Source: Prorocentrum cordatum (Eukaryota; Sar; Dinophyceae; Prorocentrales; Prorocentraceae). Taken from it: a DNA stretch of 64,000 nt. Shown piece by piece: positions 42,324 to 53,775 of this stretch (position 1 is the first letter of the stretch; every line of letters begins with the position of its first letter). The stretch covers positions 17,501 to 81,500 of the forward strand of contig CAUYUJ010022417.1 of assembly GCA_963575745.1 (NCBI GenBank), in the 5' to 3' direction. A program made the translations under genes and the position numbers. The notes under the pieces were generated by a model. The model saw only the letters and a program-made list of their open reading frames with translations. It made no database searches and was not told where the DNA came from.

Positions 42324-42786
42324 TTGTACTATGTATGTCATGCGCAACAAATGCACGATGCGGGGCACATGCGGGGCCCAAACAAGTGATCAACCTCTGC
42401 GGGTGTGTACTCCACGCCAGTGTAGTATCCACGATCGTCCGCGCGCCACGAAGTGAAGTGTCCTGACGTCATAGGGCGGGAAGCTGGGTGTGGGTGGTTC
42501 CCGAGAGTCGTGTGGATGTTTGGTAGAGCTTGCATTGCCCCCCCACGAAGTGGGGGTATTGGCTGGCGTCGCATGAAAACCCTGGCACTGGGGAGAACAC
42601 TGAGCGTTCGGGTAAAATGATTGTTGAATTCTCATTCTTGAAGAATAATTATTGTTGATCCCCCCCCACCGGTGCACATTGATTTTTTTCGATTGAAGTG
42701 CCACCCCTGGGGCTCGCACCTTGTTTTTTCTGAAGGAAAGTCTTCCTGCTCAAACTGTGCCCCTGCCCCCCGGGCTACAACAACAA

Positions 42787-43210
42787 CGGCTCCCGCCTGA
42801 GACTTCCTCGATTATTACTCAGGACCCCCGCTCCCGCCTGAGACTTCCGCGCAATTTACTCAGGAAAGGCGCTCCCGTCTGAGACTTCCCCGCAATGTAA
42901 TCAAGACCCCCGCTCCCGCCTGAGACTTCCGTGCAATTTACGTGGGAACGGCGCTCCCGCCTGAGACTTCTTCGAATTTTACTCAGGACCCCCGCTCCTG
43001 CCTGACATTTCCGCGCAATTGACTCAGGAACGGCGCTCCCGCCTGAGACTTCCTCGCAATTTAGTGAGGACCCCCGCCCCCGCCTGAGACTTCAATGCAA
43101 TTTGCTCAGGAACGGCGCTCCCGCTTGAGACTTCCTCGCAACTTAGTGAGGGCCCCCGCTCCCGCCCGAGATTTCCTCACAATGTACTCAGGACTGCGCT
43201 CTTGCGTGCG
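42787..43210 (+). repeat. about 45-bp tandem repeat (CTCCCGCCTGAGACTTCC family)
   Basis: About nine units reading gctcccgcctgagacttcc, then tcgcaatttactcagga, with alternating ACCCCC or ACGGC linkers, so a higher-order two-unit period of roughly 90 bp is visible. Confidence 0.85.
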
Positions 43211-43585
43211 ACGTCCTCACAAATTATTTTGGAATTGCGTTTCGGCGCTCAGGAACCACGCACGCGCCAAGGACGCCTTCACAACGTGGTATCTTCCCTC
43301 TTCCTTCGTCCTTCCCCCTCCCCTTACTCCCACTCTCCCTCGTTCTTCCCCTCCTCCTCTTGCAGGGCCCGCGCCAATTCCAATGGCGGGCAGAGAGATG
43401 TACGCCCCCGAAGGATTGTCCGCCCGTTCCGGTTTGCCCGTACGTCTAAGCCCGCCGGCCCCAGCAAAGAGAAATAATCCCCCCCGAAAGGGGTGTGATC
43501 GAAGACGAAGAGGGCGGGTTTCGAGGGTGTAGGGTATACGTGTTGAATGACTCGCGGGCAAGTAAGAGCGTACAGCCTAAAACTG

Positions 43586-43655
43586 GTTGTTGTTGTTGTT
43601 GTTGTTGTTGTGTTTGTTTGTTTGTGTGTTTGTTTGTTTGTTGTTGTTGATTGGC
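43586..43655 (+). repeat. (GTT)n / (GTTT)n microsatellite
   Basis: GTT units passing into GTTT units. Confidence 0.85.
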
Positions 43656-43669
43656 GTCGTCCCCCCGAA

Positions 43670-44475
43670 CACCGCCAGCCGACCCACCCCCACCCCCTCC
43701 CCCCCCGGACCCACCCCGCGACCCACCCCGCGAACCATCGCGACCGCCGCCGACCCACCCCGCGACAAAACACCCACCGCGACCCACCCCGCGACCCATC
43801 CAGCGACCCCACCCGCGACCCAACCGCGACCCACCGCGATCCCAACCCGGACCCACCACGCGAACCCACCCCCGCGACCAAATCCCCCGCGGACCCACGC
43901 GACCCACCCGCGACCACCCGCGTTACCCGCCGCGGCCCACCCCGCGACCCACCCGCACGACCCTGACCCGCGAACCCACCCGTGACCCACCAAGCGACCC
44001 ACGCGACCACCACGCGGACCCACCCGCCGACCAACCTTTCGACCCAAACACACACGTTCAAGGTAACAAACCACCATTCGGCGCCTGCGGCGGGTTTTTT
44101 TCTTGCACTCCTTCCAGGTGGAGAGCCCGCGACCCACCCCACGACCAACCCGCGACCCAAACCACGTTCACTGTACAAAACACATTTTTCGGCGCCTGCG
44201 GTGGGCATCTTTTGCATTCGTTTAGGGTGGAGAGCCCGCGGCCCACCCGCGACCACGTTCAGGGCACAAACCAAATTATTCGGCGCATGCGGCGGGCATC
44301 TTTTGCATTCGTTCCCGGTGGAGAATCCGCGGCCCACCCGCGATCCAAACCGCGTTCAGTGTACAAACCCATTCATTTGGCGCCTGCGGCGGGTTGCTTT
44401 TGCATTCTTCCAGGTGGAGGTGGAGAGCCCGCGACCCACCCGCGACCCAAACCACGTTCACTGAACAAACCAATG
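43670..44475 (+). repeat. CGCGACCCACC minisatellite and about 85–100-bp tandem repeat
   Basis: The first half (43670–44040) is built from cgcgacccacc-like decamers. The second half (44060–44475) has five units combining ggcgcctgcggcgggcatct, then tttgcattcgttccaggtgg, agagcccgcgacccaccc, and ccacgttcactgtacaaac. Confidence 0.8.
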
Positions 44476-44739
44476 CCGCACAAGCGCGGCGGCGGATTGT
44501 TGCATGCCGTCTGAGCCCGCTACGACCTCTTCAAGCCCCGCACATCCTTACCAGCCCGTCCAGCAACTTTGCCCTGGCGAGTTGCCTTGATAAGAGAAGT
44601 CGGGGAGCACAAAGTGGACAAAAGGATTATGTTGCCGTTATATTGGGAAAGGAGGGGGCGGCAAGAGGAAAAAAACAGGGGACGAGGAGGACGCGGAAGA
44701 AGAGAGGATGCAAGGATAATGTGGAAAAATATGAGGAAA

Positions 44740-45030
44740 AGGAGCAGGAGGACGAGGAGGGGGAGGAAGGGGAGGAGGGGGAGGAGGAGGAGGACGAGGA
44801 GGGGGAGGAGGGGGAGGAGGGGGACGAGGATGATGATGGACGAGAATGGGAGGACGACGGTCGACGCCGATGAGGGGGAGGACGACCATGGGAGGACGAT
44901 GATGGAAGGACGAGGGGGGGAGAGGGAGGACGAGGAAGAAAAGGAGGAGGACGACGAGGTCGAGGAGGAGGATGACGATGACGATGAGGACGAGGACGAG
45001 GACGAGGAGGAGGAGGAAAGCGCCATCGAC
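44740..45030. repeat. (GGA)n / (GAC)n purine-rich tract
   Basis: About 290 bp of GGA, GAC and GAT triplets. Open frames here are poly-Glu or poly-Ser shadows. Confidence 0.85.
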
Positions 45031-45314
45031 AAGGAAGGTAATTAGGGGCCACGAGGTCCGCCGGCTCGACGACGCCCGCGTCGCCCGCGCCCGCCCCCTC
45101 ACTCTTATCCGCAATGGCGGGGTGCTACGTAAACACCCCCTCCCCCAAGCGACTGGTAGCCAACCAGGAACCATGAGGACACCCTCCCACCATCCCTCCA
45201 AACAAAAACCATACAACACACACACACACACACTCTGCCTCCAAATTCGGAGCATGGGCAGCCAACCCGAGGCGGCCTCCCCCCTCCATCCCTGACAACA
45301 ACCTGTACAGATTA

Positions 45315-45678
45315 CACTTGGCGGCGACGGCGGCTGCGGCGGTTGCGGCGGCGGCGGCGGCAGCGGCGGCTGCGGCGGCGGCGGCGGTGGCGGTGGCGAC
45401 GCCGGCGGCGGGGGCGGCGGCGGCGGCGGCGGCACGGCGGCGGCTGCGGCGGCCGGCTGCGCGGCGTGCGGCGGCGGCGGTGGCGTCGGCGGCGGCTGGG
45501 GGGTGCCGCAGCGGCTGCGGCGGCAGCGGCTGGTGCGCGGCCGGGCGGCACGACGGAGGCAGCCGGGGCGCGGCGGCAGCGGAGGCGCGGGGCGGGCGGG
45601 CGGCGCGGGCGCGCGGCAGGCGGCGGCCGACGGCGGCGGACGGCGGCGGCGCGGCGGCGGCGGCGGCGGCGGCGGGCA

Positions 45679-45718
<40 letters not shown>

Positions 45719-45720
45719 AT
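45315..45720. repeat. long (GGC)n tract
   Basis: About 400 bp of GGC with GAC and TGC variants, ending in a perfect run at 45680–45718. A (CA)n run lies just before it at 45215–45232. Confidence 0.9.
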
Positions 45721-45929
45721 TGGCCACCAGTAGCTGCCCATCCAAAGACGACTGCTGAATATGCTGAGGCTCGGGCTAGACTCGGGTGCTACGTATGTGT
45801 TGGGAGGGCGGGTGGGAGTGTGCGAGACGGCTTGCGGGCGGGGAGGGAGCCTTGACCCCTCCCCCACCCCCACCCCTGGACCTGGACGAGGCCGGTCGCG
45901 AGGTGTCCGAAGGTACTTGTTCGCCCAAA

Positions 45930-46545
45930 ACGGCCCCAAGAGGGCCTCAGAGAGCCCACGATGGCGTCCAAGATCGCTCAAGATAGCGCGAGATGCCTCG
46001 AGATGGCCCCCAAGATGCTCCAAGACGCCCCAAGACTGCTCCAAGACGGCTCTAAGTTGCCAAAAGAGCTCCCCAATGATGCCCCCAAAATGCCAAAGCC
46101 TTCCAAATTGAGATAATCAGTGTGTTTGGGTTTCTCGCCTTTTCGCTTCCGATGGCCATTCGAAGCAGATAGCTCCAAGATGGCCCAAGAAAGCTCGAAG
46201 AGGGGCCCAAGGGAACCCAAGAGGGCTCCCGAGGGGAGAGGCTGATGAAGGGAGCCACATTATTTGAGCGTTGTCGCTTCCGATGGCCATCCGAGGCCTC
46301 AAGATGGTTCCCAGATGGCCCAAGAGGGCTCCAAGAGCGTTCCTAAGGCTCCCAAGAGCGCTTCATGAGGGCCCGAGGGGGCGCCCAGGAGCCCCAGGAG
46401 GCCCCAACAGGCGTCCAAGAGGCGTCCAAGAGGCTCCCAAGAGACCCCCAAGAAACCCCAAGAAACCCTGCGAGGCAACGGAAACGTTCCAAGAGGCGCC
46501 CGGGACCACCAAGAGGCCCCCAAGACGCTCCAGCAGGCCTCCACT
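45930..46545 (+). repeat. CCAAGANGGCC minisatellite
   Basis: Two stretches (45930–46080 and 46290–46545) of ccaagaggcccccaagac-type words, separated by a partly duplicated unique piece in which gcttccgatggccat occurs at 46145 and 46277. Confidence 0.75.
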
Positions 46546-47216
46546 GGGGGACCCTTCCTCTGTGTGCTGCCCACATCCCTGATCGAGGCAAATCCTCTGA
46601 GCATCGTTTCTGGATGGGCTGGTAGGGTTACTTTTGTGTTGCCAGCCGCAGGCGAGCGCGCCGACGGCGTGTCAAGGTCCGGGCGGGCCGCGCGAGGTCC
46701 TAAATTACCTAGCAGGAGCAGGCCTACCGCCGCAACTCAGGCCGAGACCAGGAAGGGGCCGAGGGGGTGGGGGGCAGTGGGCTGCAGGTTGCCACTGGCC
46801 TCAAACGTGCACCGTGCTGGAAACGCGCTGCTGACTGCCAGGGGCTGCTGACTGCCAGGGGCTGCAGGCTGCCGTATGTGAGTTGAACTGCAATGACTGG
46901 ACAACCTCTGCAACTGAGAGGCTGCCAGGGTGGCCCGAACCGTAAGGCCTGACCCACCAAGTAAACGAACTGAGTGCGCGTGAATTGACCAACCGAAGTT
47001 GGAGCGCAGCCAAAATGGCGCGCAGTAGCACCAAGATGTGACCAGGGTGACGGCAGACAGGTGTACGGACTGCCCAAGATGCCCACAGTGGTCCAGCAGC
47101 AGGGCTGGGGGGGTTACTTTTTTTGATTAGCGGCCCGCAAGGAAAAGTCCACAGGGCGGGGTCACCGAGGCTGGGGCACAGCGCAAGATAAATAGCGCGA
47201 GAACGCGCGGACCATG

Positions 47217-47346
47217 CAAAACCACTGGGCCGATGCCAGCGGGGGAGAAGCTGCCACAGGTGGACAACCGAAGATTATTTGCAAAATCACTGGGCAGATG
47301 CCAGCGGGGGAGAAGCTGCCACCGGTGGACAACAAAAGAACACAAG
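47217..47346 (+). repeat. 65-bp direct tandem repeat
   Basis: Two copies of aaaaccactgggccgatgcc followed by agcgggggagaagctgccac. Around it, 46600–47930 holds several spaced words like ggctggtggggttac (46617, 47105, 47650, 47892) but no recognised gene. Confidence 0.8.
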
Positions 47347-47928
47347 CCAGACCCGCAGGTGGGAAAACCTGGCCGGTGACCGGAAGAAAGAGCGCGAAAC
47401 GGCAGGCGGCCACAAAGGGCGCGGCAGACAGGGGGGGGGGGAGGAAAGGAGAACAGGAGGCCTATAGCGCTGCGAACTCAATCACGTTGCACCCAGTGCG
47501 CAGACGCCATCGAGCATGGCGATCACTCCCGACATCAACAATGGGGGGAAGCCACTTGGCACACAGCTAGACTTCCACTGGTGAAGCACGAGGAAGGGCC
47601 TTCCAAGAGCCTCTGCACCACGGCCCGCACTCACACGGGCAGATGCCTGGGTGGGGTTATTTCAGCCGACCGCAGGCGCAGGAACCCACAAGGTGCCGCG
47701 GGAACCAATGCGCAGTGACGTGCCCCTCGACCCCAAGAGGTGGCACGAATCAGTGGCCAGAGCCATCCACTGCGTCAGGGACCGATGGGGCGATGCCTAC
47801 GGCAAAACGGCCGGGTCCCCCGCGGGCCGGCAACGCGGCCAAGACCTGGGGGGGATAAACTCAGTCGACCACACGGGCTACAGCCCACGATGGCTGGTGG
47901 GGTTACGCGAAGCGTCTAGAATTGAGCC

Positions 47929-48460
47929 ACAGTTGCGCCCCCGAGGCAACGATCCTTCTTAACATCATGCAGCAGTCGCGTCCCCGAGGCCAGCAACCCT
48001 CGCAAAGTATGCGGCTCTTGCGCCGCCAGGGCAACAATTTCGCAAATTACTCGCTATTCGCGTCCCCGAGGCCTTTCACCCTTACAAAATGCGCAATTCT
48101 TGCGCCCCCGAGGCAAGACATCTTCTTCAATTACTCAAGTCGTGCGTCCCCGAGGGGACAAACCCTTGTAAATTATACCAGGTTCGCGTCCCCGAAGCCA
48201 GAATCCTGAGCAAATTCCCAACATTCGCGCCCACGAGGCCACAAACCCTCGCAAAGTGCTAGATAGTCGCGTCCCCGAAGCCAGAACCCCGTCGTATGTT
48301 ACTCAATGTTCGCGCCCCCGAGGCCACAAACCCTAGCAAAGTGCTCAATGCTTGCGTCCCCGAGGCAACAAACTCTCACGAACTATGCAAGCAAGATGCG
48401 CGTCCACGTGGCCATAACCCTTCGCAAATTCGGAAATGTTCGCATTGCCGAGGCCAAGAA
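47929..48460 (+). repeat. about 42-bp tandem repeats, same family as the foldback interior
   Basis: About twelve units of gcgtccccgaggccacaaac, then ctcgcaaattactc-like. The word ggctggtggggttacgc just before them (47892) equals the inner end of the foldback left arm at 19869, so this is probably a second, one-armed copy. Confidence 0.7.
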
Positions 48461-48469
48461 TGTTCCAAG

Positions 48470-48812
48470 GCGCCCGAAGATGATTCCAAGACAGCCCAAA
48501 AGGGCCCGAAGCGGCCCCAAGCCCGCCACAAGAGGCCTCCTGGGAGAGCCCCAGGAGGCCAACATCGTCGATATTACATACTGTGTTTGAAGGAGTGTGG
48601 GGTTCTCGCATGTTCGGCTTCCCGACGCTCGAAGATGGCTTAAGAAGCTTCCAAGACAGCCGAAGACGCTTCCAAGAGGGCCCCAAGACGGCCCAAGATG
48701 GCTCCAAGATGGCCCAAGAAGCGTTCAGAGAAGCCCCGAGAAGCCCCCAGGAGGCCCCAAGAGGCCCCAAGAAGCGCCCAAGACGCGCCAAAGTGGCCTC
48801 AAGAGCTCCCTC
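48470..48812 (+). repeat. CCAAGANGGCC minisatellite
   Basis: Repeats as at 45930. 48813–49190 has no recognised gene. Confidence 0.75.
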
Positions 48813-49189
48813 TCAACCTCTTCCTCCGCCTCCTCCTGATCTTCCCCGCCATCCTCCCCCAAATGTTCCCTGAAGGGTTTCCACAGCGGCTGGGGGAACA
48901 CATGGTCCGATAGCTTGGGCTCTTGCCACAATGCTCGGCCACATGGGCGATTCTAGAAGGCAAGGGGCGGCGGTGATTCGCAGTAGGCATCTTCGATCTG
49001 CCGCCCACTGTTGATTCATCACAGGGATGCCTGGCGTGCTGGATCCTTTCGGTTTTGGTTTTGGTACTATTTCCACAAGCACTCTCCCCTGGGGTTCCGG
49101 CCCAGCCCGCTGGCCACCCGGAAGGACCTAAAAGGGATCGCAAGACCGGGTTGCAAAGGGCTTTCTTCTCCATGCGGTTCCGAGATGGC

Positions 49190-50070
49190 CCACGATGGGC
49201 TCCAAGACGGCTACGATGGCCCTCGAGTTTGTCAAGATGGTCCAAGATGACCTCCAAGACGCCCCGACAAGGCTCACGTTGCCTCCAAGTCCGCCCAAGA
49301 AGCTTCGAAAACGGTCCAAGCGGGCCCAAAGAGGCCCCCCAAGAGGCCCCCAAGACGGCCCAAGAGGCCTCCAAGAGGGCCTCCAGGAAGGCCCGAAGAG
49401 GCCAAGTTCATTGATTGCCCTTAGGTCTCAGGTGCTTAAAGGATGTTGGCATTTGCTCTTGTTAGGCGTGCCGACGGCCCGAGACGGCCCAAGAGCTCCA
49501 AAAGATCGCCCCAAGATCGCCCAAGAGGCCTCCAAGACGGCCCCAGAACGGCCTCAGAGGCCCAAGACCGCCCCAGGAGGGCTCCAAGCCGGACCGAGAG
49601 GCCTGGCCTCCAAGACGGCCCTGAAGCGCCCCAAGCGGGCCCCCAGTCTGCCCGGAGAGGCCCCCAAGTCCGACGGCGCCAGACGGGCCAGGAGCCAACA
49701 AGACCGGCCCAAGATGGCTCTAAGATGGCCCAAGACGGCCCAAGAGGTGCCCAAGAGGCCTCCAAGTCGGCACAAGAGGCCTCCGAGAGGTCCTCCAGGA
49801 GGCCCCGAAGAGGCCAACATCACTGATGCCCCCCAGGTTGTTGAAGGATTGTGGCAATTGCTCTCGCTATGCCTTCCGACGGCCCAAGAGGGCCCAAGAG
49901 GCCACCAACATCGCCCCAGAGCGCCCAAGAGGCCCCCAAGATGGCCCCAGAACGGCCCACGTTGCCCCCAAGACGGCCCCAAGAGGGCCCAAAGACGGCC
50001 CAAGTGGCCTCCAACACGCCCAAGAAAGTCCCCAAGACGGCCCTGGAGCATTCCAAAAGGGCTCCTAGTC
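49190..50070 (+). repeat. CCAAGANGGCC minisatellite, about 880 bp
   Basis: The longest array of this family. A partly repeated spacer (gaggccaagttcattgattg, 49400; gaggccaacatcactgatgc, 49812) recurs every 400 bp, so the array has a higher-order unit. The 416-codon open frame across it is a by-product of the stop-poor repeat. Confidence 0.75.
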
Positions 50071-50079
50071 GACACAGAC

Positions 50080-50179
50080 TGCTATGGCCCCGCTAGACCC
50101 ACTGCCCTGAGATCTGCTCTCCTCCCCTCTATATCTCTATTGTTCTCTCTCTCTCTCGTTCTCTCTTTCTTTTTTTCTT

Positions 50180-50218
<39 letters not shown>

Positions 50219-50673
50219 CTCTCTCGAAATGGCAACGCGTTGGTATCGCTGATGCTGGTGGCAAGCGCGAGGGTGCTCGCGCGATTGTGATGAAAGGGAG
50301 CTGTTACGGCTGCGGGCCAGCTTGCAATCCTGCGCCTCGCAGGCGCACGCCAGGAGTCCAGCGACAGTGCGTCGCTGCAAAGGCTTGCGCCAAGTGCCAA
50401 GACGTGTTCGGTAGCAACGTCTTGGGAAAACTTGAAAATACATGATGAGACCCTGGGGCCTGAGGGCTCTACGAGGGCTCTTGGGGATACCACTCAGCAT
50501 GGCTAGGCTGCAAACGAAGTTTGGAACACGATGCCCCGTGAAACGCGGATATGTGTAAACGGGGGCGCCCAGTGAGCCCAGACATGCACGCAGGTGAAAG
50601 CTCACACTCGGCCTCCAGAGGCCATCTGCCGCAAGAAGGCTCTAGTCAGGCAGGCTCCGGGCTGCGAGTTACA
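50080..50673 (-). repeat. 3' LTR of the copia-like element
   Basis: Starts TGCTATGG and ends GAGTTACA on the plus strand (TG…CA). Shared words with the other LTR: ccactgccctgagat, gctgttacggctgcgggccag, gtcgctgcaaaggcttg, gtgaaacgcggatat, gctctagtcaggcaggctc. It also holds a (CT)n run at 50140–50225. Confidence 0.8.
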
Positions 50674-50889
50674 TGCCCAAACATAGGAATCGAAGTTGCG
50701 ACATCGAGGCGCGCCGCTGACCCCTGCATTCACTGAAAGCACAAAGCGGGGGCGCGGTCTTACCGAACCCCGCAAGGCCACGTGTCCGGCAGGGCACAAC
50801 TGCTCGCAGGGATTGTCGCGGGCGAAGTAGACGAAGACCTCCAGCATCGCATCTCCGTCATCATCGGACACGGGTTTGCCATGGTCGAG

Positions 50890-51130
50890 CTTGTCCATGC
50901 CTGCGGTCTGGCATTTCCTGGCACTGCGTTGGAAAGGATCACCCACCAATCTCCAGCGCTGCCCTGCTCTGAAAAAACTTGGTCCAACCGTCGGCTAGCA
51001 CAGCGTAGTTGCTGTGGAACCACCGCATATGGAGGGCCGTCAGCTCCAATTGCTGTCGGATGTCAAGACACTCGATCTTCGTTGTTTCATCGCGCAGCCA
51101 AAGGCCAGCCGACTCACACTTCTCGATCGC
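50890..51130 (-). pseudogene. copia RNase H remnant
   Basis: The minus-strand reading ESAGLWLRDETTKIECLDIR then QLELTALHMRWFHSNYAVLA and DGWTKFFQSRAALEIGG matches the C-terminal RNase H segment of copia polyproteins, where LADGLTK is typical. A stop follows GG. The start of the domain (CIRKLVCGPVDFRAARKRCH) lies next to the assembly gap. Confidence 0.65.
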
Positions 51131-51229
51131 GCAATAGCCCGATGTCCCGCTTCAGGCTGAGATGGCATCGTTTTCGCGCTGCTCGGAAGTCCACTGGGCC
51201 GCACACTAGCTTGCGTATGCAAAACCGCG

Positions 51230-51329
51230 NNNNNNNNNNNNNNNNNNNNNNNNNNNNNNNNNNNNNNNNNNNNNNNNNNNNNNNNNNNNNNNNNNNNNNN
51301 NNNNNNNNNNNNNNNNNNNNNNNNNNNNN
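51230..51329. other. assembly gap (100 N)
   Basis: Exactly 100 N bases, the usual placeholder for a gap of unknown size, located between the RNase H and protease remnants. The missing integrase and reverse transcriptase may lie here. Confidence 0.99.
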
Positions 51330-51959
51330 TATGAAGACTGCTGAGAACTGAGCTCCTCGCTCGACTCGTTTGCGCCGAAACTGGCGATGGAACATGATGG
51401 CGCCGCGGCCCGGTGCTTGTTCAGCGCGGGGACCTCGGGAACGACCTCAGGAGGTTGACCAGGCCATGGCCTTTAGCGGGCCGGAGTTGGTGACAATGAT
51501 GCCTGGGGAGCAGGTAAAAATCATGTCGCCGCAGGCGCGGGTAATGATGACATGCCCGCGGGCGCGGGCAACGACGATGTCCCCGCTGCTGTAGGCGCTG
51601 ACGATGCCCCTGTGGCTGCGGGCAACGATGTCCGGGGGCCTGGCGGGGCCCCAATTGCGGGGGTCTCATCTGGGAGCTCTTGGGGGGCATCGGCAGGAGC
51701 ACCTGGGCGTTCGCTGTCAATCGGCTGCTTGTTCTCGCATTTTCCCTCCTGCACCGGAGCAGTCTCGGGCGTCGGGGGCGCGCGCCCCCAGCTGAGGATG
51801 GCCACGAAGCGGCAAGTCGGCATGCGATGCAAGTGGCTGCGCAGGGTGGCCGCTCGGAAGGGCGAGCAGCCGCGCTCGGCGCCCGAGCTTCTCGAAGTAA
51901 GCAGCGCGCGCCGCGCAGTCGATCGCGGCTCCCGGGCGGCTCGAGACACCACCCCAACT

Positions 51960-52260
51960 CAGCAGCGGAGCGTCGGCGCCCAGGATGTCGGTCTCGAGCT
52001 CGCCCTCCGCGCCGGCTATCTCCAGCGGAAAGGTGGCCTTGCCGTTGCAGGTCTCGGAGTTGACGTCGCCGAAGATTTAAGGTTGACTTCTGGCCGACGA
52101 TAATATTGACGTTCCTGCCTGTCTGCTCATAGACGGTGCCTGGCAGCTTCTCGGCGGCCTATATGCCCGCGATGCTGGAGGCAGCGCCGATGTCCAGAAT
52201 GCCGGAGCCCTCGGAGCCAGACTGCTTCACGCCCGTGCGCATCCACTCTTCGCCCTGCTC
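51960..52260 (-). pseudogene. copia aspartic protease remnant
   Basis: On the minus strand GSEGSGILDIGAASSIAGI carries the retropepsin-like D-x-G-A signature, here D-I-G-A, followed by a TAG and then AAEKLPGTVYEQTGRNVNII. A frameshift leads to GDVNSETCNGKATFPLEIAG. In live elements the protease frees gag and pol products. The stop and shift show it is dead. Confidence 0.65.
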
Positions 52261-52283
52261 CAAGGTCGCCCAGACGGGCGAGG

Positions 52284-53712
52284 TCACCAGACGATCAGAA
52301 CGCGGATCCCGGTCGAGGTATCGTAGATCGCCTCGTCGCGCCCGGTCAGATGGGCCCCCATCTCCGCGCCTCGCTGAGCGCTGAAGAAGTCGAAGCTCGA
52401 GAAAGCCTTCTTCGGTCGATCTCGACCCCCTCGGCTGCCGGCGGATGAAACTCGGTCTCGGTGGTCTTTCGTATTACCTCCACATTTCAAGCGCAGGCCC
52501 TTCTATGCGGGACGCGAGCGGTCACTACTCTTGGAACTCGGTCGATCACGTCGCTGTCCGTCGACGCGCCCTCGCCCCGTGGAAAACCAAGAGCCTCGGG
52601 ATGCCATTCGAGGTCCATGGGGCTTCTCGTCGCGCGGGCTGCGCATCCACTGGGAAGGAATTCCTCGCCGTCTTCACTCGACGAAGCAGGTCCCGAGCCT
52701 GCTCGAAGCTGCGCTGCTGAGCTGCGAAGGCGGTCTCGGCCTCCTCTATCGCTGGAGCAACGTAGAGGGGCTCCTCGGGATCTTTGGATCTTCCTCCGGC
52801 TGGGTATCGTAGGACGCGTTCGAATCGTCGTAGTAGCCATAGCCATGCTGAACTTCATCTTCGTCATCTTCCTGATCCCCGCCGGCCCGGACCCTGCCAC
52901 GATCCGGGCGGCAGTGATCTTTGCCCTGGTTATTGTCGCGATTCGTCGAGTCGCCATCTGGCCAGGATACACGAAACTGCTCCGATGCTCTCGCAGTCGA
53001 GGTTACCCTCCACAACACTGATCACTGCTGCACGCTCGGTCGGGGACAGTCTGGATCTTTGCAGCAGTAAACACCCACGGAGCTGGTCGATGGGGAACCG
53101 CCCGGTTAAAATCGGTTCCGAAATCGGCATGCTCCAGAATTTCCTGGAGCCCCGTCCTGATGAAGCTCCAGAGCTTGAGGTTCAGCTCTCTCGCTTTGTC
53201 GGCAGGAGTCCTCGGGGCCCTCGAGCAAGATCTCATGGAGGAATCAATGCATCTCTGTGTAGACGTCGTTCCAATCCGTCGCCCGTTTGGCGAGACGCTG
53301 ATGTCTCTGCTTCTCGAAATATTCGGTGGCAAATCCGTTGACCAAGTCGTGATAGGTTTCGTAATCGCGGCGGACAAAGGACGGCATAACAAGAGTCGCG
53401 TCGTAGATCGAATACCAATCTGGCCAAATACTTCCCAGCGTCCTGGATGGGCTGCGCTCCGAGCATTGCGCGGACGTGTCTGGGCAACTCAATGGCGCCA
53501 TCGTCCTTCTAGATGCGGTCCCAATCAACGTGCATGGCGGCCTGTCTAGCTCGTCGCCCGAGTCGTCTCCAGAGTCTGTGGCCGAACACATTTCGTTTGT
53601 CACGCCTGGTCCCGCGGATAGAGGCCTTGGCGTCTCGCTCGTAATCGTTCACCTTGGTGAAGTCTCCGTTCCACTCCAATACAATGTCATCTCCAATGCT
53701 GCGTTTCGCCAT
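52284..53712 (-). pseudogene. copia gag remnant
   Basis: ATG at 53712 (MAKRSIGDDIVLEWNGDFTK then VNDYERDAKASIRGTRRDKR) opens a capsid-like protein. After a frameshift the reading goes on as ELPRHVRAMLGAQPIQDAGK and YLARLVFDLRRDSCYAVLCP. The W-x-GD and YE motifs are common in copia gag N-termini. Several frame breaks follow toward the protease. Confidence 0.55.
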
Positions 53713-53763
53713 TGTGTCGTAGCACGCTGTGCTCCGTGAGTATGTTGCCCATGGAGCTTCACA

Positions 53764-53775
53764 GCTCCGCAACCA
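53764..53775 (-). other. primer-binding-like site
   Basis: On the minus strand, directly after the LTR end CCATTGCA, comes TGGTTGCGGAGC. It matches 9 of 12 bases of TGGTATCAGAGC, the initiator-tRNA-Met binding site used by many copia elements. Its exact contact with the LTR supports the boundary at 53776. Confidence 0.55.

Noticed and set aside
43324-44514. Gly/Val/Trp-rich and Pro/Thr-rich frames
   Set aside because: Translations of the CGCGACCCACC minisatellite.
49195-50445. 416-codon plus-strand frame
   Set aside because: Produced by the stop-poor CCAAGANGGCC minisatellite running into the LTR; no domain and irregular composition.
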